NCBI GenBank assembly: GCA_015654985.1
Contig: JAATFW010000089.1
Span: 1-32,952 of the forward strand
Length of the DNA stretch: 32,952 nt
Direction: 5' to 3'
From: Sphingobacteriales bacterium
GTDB lineage: Bacteria > Bacteroidota > Bacteroidia > Sphingobacteriales > Sphingobacteriaceae
Below, one piece after another: positions 15,501-23,962 of the stretch; the first letter of the stretch is position 1, and every line of letters begins with the position of its first letter. The notes under the pieces were generated by a model. It had not been told where the DNA came from. It saw only the letters and a program-made list of their open reading frames with translations, and searched no databases. A program made the translations under genes and the position numbers.

Positions 15501-16403
15501 CTATAAGGCTATTTTAGCGTCATTTTGTTTAATATTTTTATCTATGAGCACCTGGATAATTCCATCAACCATCCCAACCCTGGGAACATAAATCTGCCTG
15601 ATCCCAGCCCATTTCATTACTGTCAGATAAATCTCGCAGGCAGGAATAATTACGTCTGCACGATCCTGGTTCAGGCCCAGAACGCTGATCCTTTCTTTCA
15701 GAGAGTGCGACCTGAGATGGAGATAAATTTCATTCAGCTTGTTTATATTTAAAGGCTTGCCATCCTTCTCTTCCGAAATCCGGAACAGTTTATTGATATT
15801 GCCGCCTGTACCTATCCCAAGCAGGTTTTTATATTGCCGGGTATGATCTTTTATCCATGATTTCATCTCTTCCCAGGTTTCCGGCGAATCGGCATTGTCG
15901 AGCATACGGACGGTGCCTACCGGAAAAGATTTAGACATTTCTATCTTACCATTGGCAAAGACAGAAAGTTCCGTGCTGCCCCCGCCGACGTCTATGTATA
16001 AATAGTTTTTCTTAAATTCCAGATTTTCTGCTATATGGGTAGAATAAATGATATCAGCCTCTTTATGTCCTTCTACAATTTCAAGTTCTATGCCTGCTTC
16101 ATTCTTTACCCTTGCCACTATATCGGCTCCATTTTTTGCTTCGCGCATAGCGGAGGTGGCACATGCCATATAATCCTCAACTTTATAAACGTCCATGAGT
16201 TGTTTGAAGGCCCCCATCGTTTTAACAAGGTCGTCTGCCTTTTTAGATGAGATACTCTTGTCGAGAAAAGCATCATCCCCCAGTCGTAACGGAACGCGGA
16301 TCAATGTATTTTTTTTAAATTCCGTATCTTTTCCTTTTTGAATAATATCTGCTATCAGCAAACGCACTGCGTTCGATCCGATATCTATTGCTGCGTATCT
16401 CAA
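15501..16403 (-). CDS. ppx: Exopolyphosphatase, Ppx/GppA family
   Basis: 300 residues, the short single-module form. It shows the actin-like ATPase fold motifs: AIDIGSNAVRLLIADI at the N-terminus, YIDVGGGSTELSVF near 137-150 and GIGTGGNINKL near 196. It removes terminal phosphates from polyphosphate, or hydrolyses pppGpp to ppGpp. The start codon is TTG, placed directly after the TAA stop of ppk with no gap; an in-frame stop lies immediately upstream and no ATG occurs before the first motif. Translation therefore probably depends on termination of ppk translation. A weak AGAAAC-GCTT-GTTTCT stem lies about 40 bases after its stop (15446-15461). Confidence 0.9.
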   Translation of the reverse strand: MRYAAIDIGSNAVRLLIADIIQKGKDTEFKKNTLIRVPLRLGDDAFLDKSISSKKADDLVKTMGAFKQLMDVYKVEDYMACATSAMREAKNGADIVARVKNEAGIELEIVEGHKEADIIYSTHIAENLEFKKNYLYIDVGGGSTELSVFANGKIEMSKSFPVGTVRMLDNADSPETWEEMKSWIKDHTRQYKNLLGIGTGGNINKLFRISEEKDGKPLNINKLNEIYLHLRSHSLKERISVLGLNQDRADVIIPACEIYLTVMKWAGIRQIYVPRVGMVDGIIQVLIDKNIKQNDAKIAL

Positions 16404-18464
16404 TTATTGTTTCTTATTTTTAAGGTATGTATAAATGTCGTACTGTGCCCTGTATTGCTTTCCGCTTCGTGTTCTTACGTAGCGGTTATTATTAAACTTA
16501 TTGATCTCCCGCGCTTTCGTATTGTCGTTCAACTGAATGGAAATAATATCAGAGATCTCCTGCTTTACATAAGGATCGAGAACAGGGAAACCAACTTCTA
16601 CCCGGCGATCAAGATTACGGGTCAGAAAGTCTGCGGACGAAAGATAAATTTTCTCGTCCCCCCCATTTGTAAAAATCCAGATCCTGGCATGTTCCAGGTA
16701 TTTATCGATAATACTGATCACTTTTATATTTTCACTTAATCCCGGGACTCCGGGAATCAGGCAGCACATGCCTCTGATAATCATCTGGATCTTTACCCCT
16801 GCTGCACCTGCCTCATATATTTTATCGATCATTTCTTCATCAGCGAGGCTGTTCATTTTTAAAATAATCCCCGCGGGTTTACCTGCTGAAGCATTCCGGA
16901 TTTCCCCGTCAATAAGCGCGTAGATCTTCTTTCTTGTTTCAAGCGGAGATACAATGAGATATTTATAGTCGTTATAAAAAACCTTTTTCTCTAATCCCTT
17001 AAACAACTTTTTAAGTTCTTTTGCAATTCCCTGATGGGTGGTAAACAGGCTATGATCGCAATAAAGGTTTGCGGTCTTTTCATTAAAATTGCCAGTGGCC
17101 AGATTGGCATAATACACTGCTTTCCCCTTCTCTATCCGGGTAATTAAACAGATCTTGGAATGTACTTTGTAGTCCAGTAATCCGTAATTAACAAAAACGC
17201 CCTCTTCTTCCAGCCTGTTTGTCCAGTAGATATTATTTTGCTCGTCGAAGCGGGCTTTCAGTTCTATGAGGCAGAAAACTTTTTTCCCGTTCTTTGCGGC
17301 ATTGATCAGTGCATTAATGACCCTCGAATTCTCTGCGAGCCGGTAGAGGGTAATATGGATCTCGGTTACCTTCGGATCGATAGCCGCCTCGCGTAAAAAG
17401 TGAATGATGTAATCAAAAGACTGATACGGCAGATTGATCAGGTAATAGCGTAAAGCAATCTGACCGAAAATGCTTTTACCAAGATCGAGATCAGGAACTT
17501 CCAGGGGCTCCCTTCTTGGATATTCCAGCTCCTTTCTTCCAATATTAGGGAAATTTATAAAGTCCTTGAAATTATGGTACCGGTTGCCCGGTATTAATCC
17601 GTCGGCGGTAAGATCAAGTTTATCTACAAGATATTTAAGCATTTCGGGGGGTATATTGCTATCATATAACAACCTCATAGGCTTCCCCTTTTTACGTTTC
17701 AGAAGGCTTCGGGTCAGTGCGTCTATAAATTTCTCGCTAACAGTTCTGTCGAGCTCGATTTCTGCGTCGCGGGTAAGCTGTACGGAGTATGCTTCTACAT
17801 TCGGGTAATCAAAAATGAAAAAAATATCCTTTAGGCAATACCTTATAATATCATCAAGAAGAATAATAAATTTAAGATCGTTTGTTTCGGGCAGCTCAAT
17901 AAACCGCTCCAGGCTTTCTACGGGTATCTCGATAAGGCTGTATTTGAGTTTTGCCTTTTTATCGTCACGGCTTAACCTCACAAAAAAATAAATAGCACGG
18001 TCTTTCAGTTCAGGAAAAGGCTTACCTTCGTCAAGCATTACAGGTACAAGTGTGGAGAGCAGCTTTTCACGGAAGTATTTCCTCAGAAATTCTCCCCTTT
18101 TAACGTTCAGTTGATGTTCATTTATGATGAAGATCTTTTCCTTTGCAAGCTCCTGAATAATTTCTTTTTCATAGAGATCGTCGAATTTACGTTCCTGCTT
18201 TACAACAATCTCTTTTATTTCCTTAAGGATCTTTTTAGGATTATATCCCAGTTGCTCTTTGGCCCTGGTATTAATATTTGCCAGCCTGCTTAACGTTGGT
18301 ACCCTTACGCGGTAAAATTCGTCAAGATTAGAAGAAAAAATTGCCAGGAAATGGATACGTTCTATCAGTGGAACCGTTTTATCTGCGGCTTCCTGCAATA
18401 CCCGTTCATTGAAATGCAACCAACTGATCTCTCTGTTTGTAAGCAGTATCCTTTGTCTGGACAT
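16404..18464 (-). CDS. ppk1: Polyphosphate kinase 1
   Basis: 686 residues, the normal length. PPK1 makes polyphosphate from ATP at the membrane via a phospho-histidine. The N domain begins LLTNREISWLHFNERVLQEA, typical of the family. The two catalytic histidines fall at H435 (YKVHSKICL) and H592 (LEHARIW), the same numbers as in the E. coli enzyme. An NTP-binding FDEQNNIYW segment precedes the first. It forms a two-gene operon with ppx, so synthesis and breakdown of polyphosphate are co-transcribed with the weaker start on the degrading enzyme. It is divergent from yajQ. Confidence 0.97.
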   Translation of the reverse strand: MSRQRILLTNREISWLHFNERVLQEAADKTVPLIERIHFLAIFSSNLDEFYRVRVPTLSRLANINTRAKEQLGYNPKKILKEIKEIVVKQERKFDDLYEKEIIQELAKEKIFIINEHQLNVKRGEFLRKYFREKLLSTLVPVMLDEGKPFPELKDRAIYFFVRLSRDDKKAKLKYSLIEIPVESLERFIELPETNDLKFIILLDDIIRYCLKDIFFIFDYPNVEAYSVQLTRDAEIELDRTVSEKFIDALTRSLLKRKKGKPMRLLYDSNIPPEMLKYLVDKLDLTADGLIPGNRYHNFKDFINFPNIGRKELEYPRREPLEVPDLDLGKSIFGQIALRYYLINLPYQSFDYIIHFLREAAIDPKVTEIHITLYRLAENSRVINALINAAKNGKKVFCLIELKARFDEQNNIYWTNRLEEEGVFVNYGLLDYKVHSKICLITRIEKGKAVYYANLATGNFNEKTANLYCDHSLFTTHQGIAKELKKLFKGLEKKVFYNDYKYLIVSPLETRKKIYALIDGEIRNASAGKPAGIILKMNSLADEEMIDKIYEAGAAGVKIQMIIRGMCCLIPGVPGLSENIKVISIIDKYLEHARIWIFTNGGDEKIYLSSADFLTRNLDRRVEVGFPVLDPYVKQEISDIISIQLNDNTKAREINKFNNNRYVRTRSGKQYRAQYDIYTYLKNKKQ

Positions 18465-18687
18465 GTGTATAATTAAGCAGCCGGCATTAGCACCGGAATT
18501 ACAAAGCTGCGTATATTTTTGTTAAGTTAATATTAAATAACCTGATTACTGTTAAGTAATATTTTAAACTGTTTAAAGAGCAAAGTGTTCTTATTAAAAA
18601 TAATATGATCTGATCAGGAGGCAGCAATGTTATTCTGGTCAGTGCCGATGAAATACTTTTTTCAATAATTCATTTAATATTTATAGC

Positions 18688-18695
18688 TAGATTTC
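18688..18695 (+). promoter_or_regulatory. Possible -7 element of yajQ
   Basis: TAGATTTC is one base from TAnnTTTG and lies 44 bases before the yajQ ATG. The rest of the 275-bp divergent space to ppk (18465-18739) is AT-rich; I see no clear promoter for ppk, no RNA gene and no strong repeat in it. Confidence 0.3.
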
Positions 18696-18739
18696 CTGAT
18701 AATAAATAATATCAAACATTATAACTCAAATTCAGCGAC

Positions 18740-19231
18740 ATGCCTTCTTTCGACATTGTAAGTAAAATAGATTCTCAGACATTAGATAATGCCATTAATA
18801 ATGCAAAAAAAGAAATTCTGAACAGATATGACTTTAACGACTCTAAAAGCAGTGTAGAACTGGATAAGAAAACTAATGAAATTACCATTATCACAGAGAA
18901 TGATATGCGGTTAAAAGCTATTCAGGACTCCATTATCTCGCGGATGGTTAAACAGCAGCTTGACCCGGGTTCCCTTGATATGGGCAGGGAAGAATATGCC
19001 TCCGGAAATATGATCCGTAAAGAGATTAAAGTAAAAGAGGGAATTGATAAGGAAACGGCTAAAAAGATCGTTAAAAAGATTAAAGACAGCGGCCTTAAAG
19101 TCCAGGCTTCAGTTATGGACGAACAGGTAAGGGTGCAGGGTAAAAAAACAGACGATCTTCAGGCCGTTATTTCATTATGCCGGACAGAGGATTTTGGCCA
19201 GCCCCTGCAGTATATTAATATGAGAAACTGA
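18740..19231 (+). CDS. yajQ: YajQ-family nucleotide-binding protein
   Basis: 163 residues, typical length. The N-terminus MPSFDIVSKID, the NRYDFNDSKSSVELDK stretch near 28-44, and the C-terminal pair KVQASVMDEQVRVQGKKTDD and LQ..I are diagnostic. YajQ proteins have two ferredoxin-like domains; some bind cyclic di-GMP and act as regulators, others bind RNA or nucleotides. The specific ligand in Bacteroidota is not established. It is encoded alone, divergent from ppk; 250 bases with a large inverted repeat separate it from the PEBP gene. Confidence 0.95.
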   Translation: MPSFDIVSKIDSQTLDNAINNAKKEILNRYDFNDSKSSVELDKKTNEITIITENDMRLKAIQDSIISRMVKQQLDPGSLDMGREEYASGNMIRKEIKVKEGIDKETAKKIVKKIKDSGLKVQASVMDEQVRVQGKKTDDLQAVISLCRTEDFGQPLQYINMRN

Positions 19232-19234
19232 ATT

Positions 19235-19458
19235 GGTTGCGGGTTGAAGGTTTCCAGCGATTTAACAAAAATTGATTTAGATATACAACACACTTTTCTA
19301 GCTGATAATCATAGAGTTGGAAATGTGTTGTACAGTTTATGGGTTGAAGGCCCGGGGCTGCTGGTTGAAGGGATATTATACGTTATATACAATGAGTTAT
19401 GGACACATCAGCATTTGCTCCTGTCATTCGGCCGCGAGGAAACTTTCAACCCGCAACC
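19235..19458. repeat. Nested inverted repeat between yajQ and the PEBP gene
   Basis: The outer arms are 20 bp with one mismatch: 19235-19254 (GGTTGCGGGTTGAAGGTTTC) and 19439-19458. Inside them TACAACACA (19284-19292) pairs with TGTGTTGTA (19324-19332), flanked by partly matching TTTC/GAAA. The right arm runs on into CTTCAACTTACAACTTACAA, a tandem of CAACTTA units, just before the next ATG. The layout, 224 bp with terminal inverted repeats and no gene, resembles a small non-autonomous mobile element or REP-type element. No target-site duplication is evident. Confidence 0.6.
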
Positions 19459-19484
19459 TTCAACTTACAACTTACAACTTACAT

Positions 19485-19940
19485 ATGAAAATAAAAACTG
19501 CTTTTGAACATGATCAGGAGATACCGCGGCCTTATACCTGCCTCGGACCCAATATCAGCCTGCCTTTGCAATTTGAAGACCTTCCTGAAGGAACAGAAAG
19601 TCTGGTACTGATCTTTGAGGACGTTGATGCTACACCACGCCCCTGGACACACTGGATGGTTTTTAACATCCCTCCCTCTACAGTTAAAACAGATGAGGGA
19701 ACAATTCCTCAGGGAGGCGTTGAGGGACTGGCAAATAATCATAGTTTCGGGTACGAAGGGCCATGTCCCCGGTACTTTCATGGAACACATCATTATTGGT
19801 TGCGGCTTTACGCCCTCGACAGGATGCTTGATCTTCCGGCAAATTCAGAAAGGGAGAATGTGGAACAGGCAATGAAGGGACATATCCTTGATCAGGCAGA
19901 ATTGCTGGGCTTGTGCACAAGACCTGAAGAACTTGAATAA
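19485..19940 (+). CDS. YbhB/YbcL family PEBP-like protein
   Basis: 151 residues from ATG 19485. The family signatures are all present: YTCLGPNISLPLQF near 18-31, LVLIFEDVDATPRPWTHWMV near 43-62, the phosphate-pocket region GPCPRYFHGTHHYWLRLYAL near 99-118. The bacterial members are small cytoplasmic or periplasmic proteins related to Raf kinase inhibitor and phosphatidylethanolamine-binding protein; their role is not settled. No signal peptide is seen. The frame is open back to 19317, but that extension is translated repeat sequence (the inverted-repeat element) and does not resemble the family, so the internal start is preferred. Confidence 0.92.
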   Translation: MKIKTAFEHDQEIPRPYTCLGPNISLPLQFEDLPEGTESLVLIFEDVDATPRPWTHWMVFNIPPSTVKTDEGTIPQGGVEGLANNHSFGYEGPCPRYFHGTHHYWLRLYALDRMLDLPANSERENVEQAMKGHILDQAELLGLCTRPEELE

Positions 19941-19983
19941 TTAAAATATCTGGCTATAAATTAAGCATTTACGAATCGAAGAA

Positions 19984-20003
19984 AGCTTTCAGCGCTGAAA
20001 GCT
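19984..20003. repeat. Perfect 20-bp palindrome
   Basis: AGCTTTCAGC joined directly to its complement GCTGAAAGCT, 43 bases after the PEBP stop. It is followed within a few bases by a second short palindrome (CCCCGGGG) and then ATTTCATTTTT. With no loop it is not a standard terminator; it might act as a transcript-end hairpin, a protein-binding site or a repeat unit. Confidence 0.7.
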
Positions 20004-20144
20004 GACCTCCCCGGGGGATTTCATTTTTGTATTGCCTGGCCTGCGGGTGCTGAAAGATCGTCCCTAAATACCTGCTCCATTAAAATGGAAAAAGTAAGCA
20101 CATCTGAATAGGTCTTCAACCAGATACAGATATAACGGAAGACA

Positions 20145-20177
20145 AAGAAGAGGTCTTAACATTAAAAGCCTCTTCTT
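20145..20177. terminator. Terminator between the PEBP gene and glpD
   Basis: AAGAAGAGG (20145-20153) and CCTCTTCTT (20169-20177) form a perfect 9-bp stem with a 15-base loop. On the plus strand it is followed by CCTGTTTTTTC, fitting an intrinsic terminator for the PEBP gene. It also lies about 20 bases beyond the glpD stop on the other strand and may serve both convergent genes. Confidence 0.65.
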
Positions 20178-20197
20178 CCTGTTTTTTCAGTCAGCGC

Positions 20198-21799
20198 TCA
20201 GGCTTCCGCACCGACAGGTTTTCTGTAAGGCTTTAGCAGATATCCTTTAGCTACACCTATAAACACATCAACCTGTTGCTTTTCCCATTCGAAATCTCTG
20301 TTAAGTTCGGCTGCAAGCAAAGCAGCTACTGCAGCAGCCATATCAATAGCAGCCTGGGCATCCAGAAATAAGGCCCTTACCCTTCTTGCCAGTACATCCT
20401 CCACAGTCCTCGCCATTTCATGACGTACAGCCCATATTACTTCTGCTTTCATATAGGGCATATCCGGGTGAAGCCTTTGCTTCCACAGCGGGTTTTCTTT
20501 TATAAGGTCTAAAAGTTCCGCCCGGTCACTTCCATATACGTATAAATGATCGGTAAAATCAATTGTCTTCTTACTGCCATGAATCGGAAGATCTTTAGTC
20601 TTACATGGCCGGGGAGTAAGGTTACACGTTTTTATAGCCCTGTCTATAGTATCTTCTCCCATTCTTCTGAATGTAGTCCATTTACCACCGGTTATCGTGA
20701 TCATACCAGATTGTGATACTATGATCTTATGACTGCGGGAAATTTCTTTGGTCTTTGCCGAATCGCCCTGGGGAGCCGCCAGTGGACGGAGTCCGGCAAA
20801 TACACTAAGAACATCTTTGCGGGCAGGCGCTTTCGCAAGATACCGGGCTGAAGTGCGCAGAATAAACTCAACCTCCTCATCGAGAGCTTTAGGCTCAAGG
20901 CTATGCTCATTTAAAGGAGTATCAGTTGTGCCTACAACCAGCTTATCATGCCATGGCACAGCAAAAAGGACCCGTCCATCGTCAGTCTTTGGGATCATAA
21001 GGGCATCGTTCCCATTCATAAAAGATCTATCGAGAATGAGATGAACTCCCTGGCTCGGCCTTACCAACGGCTTATGTCCCGGCTCGTCCATTTTAAGTAA
21101 ATCGTCTACAAAAACGCCTGTAGCATTTATAACAGACTTGCCTTTAACATTATAAGTTTTGCCACTTTCCATATCCTTTACAACCACCCCGGCTACCTTA
21201 TTCTGATATTTTATCAGACTGGCAACATTAAAGTAATTAAGGGTAATGGCGCCCTTCTCAACGCAGGTCTGAGCGAGATTTACCGCAAGCCTTGAATCAT
21301 CAAATTGACCATCGTGATAAACAACCCCTCCATACAAGCCGCTCTGCCTGATAGTGGGGATCCTTCGGATCACTTCCTTCCTGGAAATATGTTTTGAATG
21401 CCCCAGACTCAGTTTACCCGCAAGTAAATCGTATAATGTTAATCCAATAGTATAAAACGGACCACCCCACCACTCGTAATTCGGAATAATAAAAGACTCG
21501 TTTTTCACCAGGTGAGGTGCGTTCTTAAGCAACAGCCCCCGCTCATAAAGAGCTTCCCTTACGAGGCCTATATCGCCCTGGGCCAGATATCGTACACCGC
21601 CGTGTACCAGCTTCGTGCTGCGGCTGGATGTTCCTTTTGCAAAATCCGCCTGTTCAAATAGTACTGTTTTATATCCTCTGGAAGCTGCATCTAAGGCCGC
21701 TCCTAACCCTGTTGCTCCCCCCCCCACTACTATTACATCCCATACAGTTTCAAGTCCTGAAATTTTTTGGATAAGATCATCCCGTTTAATATTATTCAT
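20198..21799 (-). CDS. glpD: FAD-dependent glycerol-3-phosphate dehydrogenase
   Basis: 533 residues from ATG 21799. GlpD oxidises glycerol-3-phosphate to dihydroxyacetone phosphate at the inner membrane and passes electrons to quinone. The FAD-binding motif VIVVGGGATGLGAALDAASR is at 23-42, followed by GTSSRSTKLVHGGVRYL and later VNATGVFVDDL, VRPSQGVHL, and the C-terminal ITGGKWTTFRRM and VRHEMARTVEDVLARRVR. An ATG 20 codons upstream lies beyond the TACTTTTG promoter and is rejected. It is divergent from a DeoR/GlpR-type regulator and close to the GlpQ-PLD-SusCD-GlpT operon, which would supply its substrate. Confidence 0.96.
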   Translation of the reverse strand: MNNIKRDDLIQKISGLETVWDVIVVGGGATGLGAALDAASRGYKTVLFEQADFAKGTSSRSTKLVHGGVRYLAQGDIGLVREALYERGLLLKNAPHLVKNESFIIPNYEWWGGPFYTIGLTLYDLLAGKLSLGHSKHISRKEVIRRIPTIRQSGLYGGVVYHDGQFDDSRLAVNLAQTCVEKGAITLNYFNVASLIKYQNKVAGVVVKDMESGKTYNVKGKSVINATGVFVDDLLKMDEPGHKPLVRPSQGVHLILDRSFMNGNDALMIPKTDDGRVLFAVPWHDKLVVGTTDTPLNEHSLEPKALDEEVEFILRTSARYLAKAPARKDVLSVFAGLRPLAAPQGDSAKTKEISRSHKIIVSQSGMITITGGKWTTFRRMGEDTIDRAIKTCNLTPRPCKTKDLPIHGSKKTIDFTDHLYVYGSDRAELLDLIKENPLWKQRLHPDMPYMKAEVIWAVRHEMARTVEDVLARRVRALFLDAQAAIDMAAAVAALLAAELNRDFEWEKQQVDVFIGVAKGYLLKPYRKPVGAEA

Positions 21800-21840
21800 G
21801 TTTATGTTCCGGTTTAATATTGTCTGAATATAAATATATT

Positions 21841-21848
21841 CAAAAGTA
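21841..21848 (-). promoter_or_regulatory. -7 element of glpD
   Basis: On the minus strand this is TACTTTTG, an exact match to TAnnTTTG, 41 bases before ATG 21799. It fixes the choice of start for glpD. No clear -33 box. Confidence 0.55.
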
Positions 21849-22134
21849 AAAAATAACAAAACGAAATAAAAGAAAAATTTAAAAATAATATGTCGGAATA
21901 TTTACAGCACTATTTCCGGAACTATTTCTTTTCATGGAGTCACCTGATGCAGGAGCAAGGCATACAAGACTATATAAAAAAGATATAAAGCATTAAGCCA
22001 CCCGGTTTGCCTGAGACATAACATTATAAACTGAAATATGTATGTGTTAAATTTGTGATAGATTTATAACTTTATAGTGAAAATAAAATTCAGATTATAT
22101 TAACATTAAAGCTTACATAATAAGCCAATTAACA

Positions 22135-22142
22135 TACTTTTA
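22135..22142 (+). promoter_or_regulatory. Possible -7 element of the DeoR regulator gene
   Basis: TACTTTTA is one base from TAnnTTTG and lies 20 bases before ATG 22163. Confidence 0.35.
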
Positions 22143-22162
22143 ACCTGGTCAAATTAAATTAA

Positions 22163-22930
22163 ATGATAAGTATAACTGATCGACATCAACTGATATTAAA
22201 AAAGCTAAAGGAAAACGGGCATGTAAATGTACAGGACCTGAGCGCTGAAATGAACGTTTCGGATGTAACAATAAGAAAGGATCTGAAACTTTTGGAAGAT
22301 AAAAATCTTTTATTCAGAACACATGGCGGAGGGTCTGTTAAAAACCCCTATGCCAACGACCGTCCTGTAAACGAGAAAGAACAGATCTTCAGGGAGGAAA
22401 AGCAAAAAATTGCAAGAGAAGCAGCAAAAATGATAGGGAGCCATGATTCTATCATTATTGCATCGGGAACAACAGTGCTTGCGGTGGCAAGATGCATTAA
22501 CCCGGCCACACACCTCACCGTGATCACTTCTGCTCTTAACGTAGCACTCGAACTCTCGCTGAGGCCGAATGTTGAGATCCTGCAATTAGGCGGACAGCTC
22601 CGTCAAAATTCATCCTCTGTTGCAGGCCCATATGCCGAAGAGTTATTAAAAGATGTAACATGCGGGGTTTTATTCCTCGGAGTGGATGGTATTGATCTAG
22701 AATCAGGACTAACAACAACCAGTCTTATGGAAGCCCGTCTAAATCAGAAAATGATGGAAGCGGCACAGGTGACTGTTGTTGTAGCAGACAGTTCCAAATT
22801 TGGAAGACGGGGCTTAGGGAAAATTTGCAGCATTGATAAAATCCAGCATGTCATCACAGATAGCGGGATCTCTGAATCGATGAAACGGGCCCTGGAAGAA
22901 AGCGGCATTAAAGTTACGGTTGCAGAGTAA
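22163..22930 (+). CDS. DeoR/GlpR-family transcriptional regulator
   Basis: 255 residues. The N-terminal winged HTH (residues about 4-58) has the DeoR signature RHQLILKKLKENGHVNVQDL and VSDVTIRKDLKLLE, then the THGG wing. The C-terminal sugar-phosphate sensor (about 75-230) has IASGTTVLAVARC, ITSALNVALEL, LGGQLRQNS and the VDGIDLESGLTTT loop. Members of this family respond to phosphorylated sugars or, for GlpR, glycerol-3-phosphate. Its position, divergent from glpD and convergent with the glycerophosphodiester operon, makes it the likely repressor of glycerol-3-phosphate metabolism. It is the only regulator encoded next to that SusCD operon within this window. Confidence 0.9.
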   Translation: MISITDRHQLILKKLKENGHVNVQDLSAEMNVSDVTIRKDLKLLEDKNLLFRTHGGGSVKNPYANDRPVNEKEQIFREEKQKIAREAAKMIGSHDSIIIASGTTVLAVARCINPATHLTVITSALNVALELSLRPNVEILQLGGQLRQNSSSVAGPYAEELLKDVTCGVLFLGVDGIDLESGLTTTSLMEARLNQKMMEAAQVTVVVADSSKFGRRGLGKICSIDKIQHVITDSGISESMKRALEESGIKVTVAE

Positions 22931-22935
22931 GAGGA

Positions 22936-22971
22936 TCAGCAGTTAAATATCAGGGAATACTTAACTGCTGA
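22936..22971. terminator. Stem-loop after deoR, between convergent genes
   Basis: TCAGCAGTTAA (22936-22946) and TTAACTGCTGA (22961-22971) form a perfect 11-bp stem with a 14-base loop, 6 bases after the deoR stop. A run of six T follows only 30 bases later (23001-23006), so it is not a textbook terminator, but it is the only strong hairpin between deoR and the end of the glpQ operon and may terminate both. Confidence 0.5.
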
Positions 22972-23029
22972 CGAAGGCGGGTTGAGATTTCCTGCTTCCC
23001 TTTTTTAATCAACGTAGTGTACTTTTTCA

Positions 23030-23947
23030 TTATTTACCATTTATCTTATTAAATAAATCAGGGTAGTCGGAAATAATCCCGTCAACTCCCATCTTCATTA
23101 ACGAGCGGATTGCATCTTCTTCGTTCACCGTCCATGGAATTACTTTAATATTACGCTGATGGCAGGCGTCAACCATCTCTTTAGTTACAATTGAAGACTC
23201 CGGGCTATAGACAGCGGGATTAAAACCAAGAGATTTTAAGTTCTGCGCAAGTTCTCCGGTTTTTTTGTCGACCAGATAAGAAAGCCTTACCCGGGGATAA
23301 AGGCGATGTATAATTTGCAATGGTCTTATGTCAAATGACTGAATGATGGTGCGGTCAATGAGATTTTTTTGCTTGAGTACTCCTATAACGAGGTCAACAA
23401 ATTCCTGTGGTTCGGGATGATACACGTTATCATTTGCCTTATTTGATTTGATCTCCATATTGTATTGCATCTTCCTTCCTTTTGAAGCAGCATAAGCCCC
23501 GGCAGAATCAATAAGCGCTGTTAACAGCGGTTTTACCGCAGCTACCTTTTTCTGACGGGGAAAATCAGGGTGCGGTTTTAATCCTACATCATATTTTCTG
23601 ATACTATCATAGGTCATAGAATAAAGAAGAGTTTTTCTGGCCTGCTGGGGGGTAAGATACCCGCCGGAGGGAGTGGTAGAAAATAAGTTATGAAAATAAG
23701 AGTCGTGAGAGACCACTACCTTCTTATCCTTCGATATCTGAAGATCCAGCTCGAGAGTTGTTGCATTGAGGTCTATTGCATTTTTCATGGCTGCTATTGT
23801 ATTTTCAGGCATTAATCCCCTTCCACCCCGGTGCGCTTCAAAATCAAAAACGGAAGGTTTAGTGCCTGAAGAGGCCGGTTTGCGCGAAGAGCAGCTCATC
23901 AAAATACTTCCGACTGCAAGGAAGATGTAAATACTTGTGTTCTTCAT
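23030..23947 (-). CDS. glpQ: Glycerophosphodiester phosphodiesterase lipoprotein
   Basis: 305 residues. It hydrolyses glycerophosphodiesters (for example glycerophosphocholine or -ethanolamine) to glycerol-3-phosphate and an alcohol, in the envelope. The lipobox is SILMSC with Cys19. The GDPD signature is complete: H39-R40-GGRGLM-P47-E48-N49-T, E66-L-D68 for the metal and H81 as second catalytic histidine; MEIKSN and the IISDYP end motif follow. The residues after the lipid cysteine are SSRKPASS, without the acidic patch that promotes surface export in Bacteroidota, so it may face the periplasm. It is the last gene of the glpT-susCD operon, 15 bases after the phosphoesterase gene. Confidence 0.92.
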   Translation of the reverse strand: MKNTSIYIFLAVGSILMSCSSRKPASSGTKPSVFDFEAHRGGRGLMPENTIAAMKNAIDLNATTLELDLQISKDKKVVVSHDSYFHNLFSTTPSGGYLTPQQARKTLLYSMTYDSIRKYDVGLKPHPDFPRQKKVAAVKPLLTALIDSAGAYAASKGRKMQYNMEIKSNKANDNVYHPEPQEFVDLVIGVLKQKNLIDRTIIQSFDIRPLQIIHRLYPRVRLSYLVDKKTGELAQNLKSLGFNPAVYSPESSIVTKEMVDACHQRNIKVIPWTVNEEDAIRSLMKMGVDGIISDYPDLFNKINGK

Positions 23948-23962
23948 AATATATTTAGCTAT

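Larger units (their letters stand above)
21800..22162. other. Divergent glpD/deoR control region
   Basis: 363 very AT-rich bases without a gene. They contain the glpD -7 element (21841-21848, minus), a weaker deoR element (22135-22142, plus) and a 30-bp GC-richer patch near 21935-21960. I looked for an operator like the E. coli GlpR site and found only a loose ACATA-N16-TATGT pair (22016-22041), too weak to claim. Confidence 0.5.

Noticed and set aside
18627-18668. 13-codon frame (MLFWSVPMKYFFQ) with a GGAGG-like sequence upstream
   Set aside because: Too short to support, and Bacteroidota rarely rely on Shine-Dalgarno sites; no regulated downstream structure is visible.
19317-19484. N-terminal extension of the PEBP gene by 56 codons
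   Set aside because: It translates the inverted-repeat element and matches nothing in the family; the ATG at 19485 gives the normal length.
21800-21859. Longer start of glpD at 21859
   Set aside because: A perfect -7 element at 21841-21848 lies inside the extension, and the family begins near the internal ATG.
22016-22041. GlpR-like operator in the glpD/deoR intergenic region
   Set aside because: Only a 5-bp ACATA/TATGT pair with a long spacer, which is expected by chance in such AT-rich DNA.
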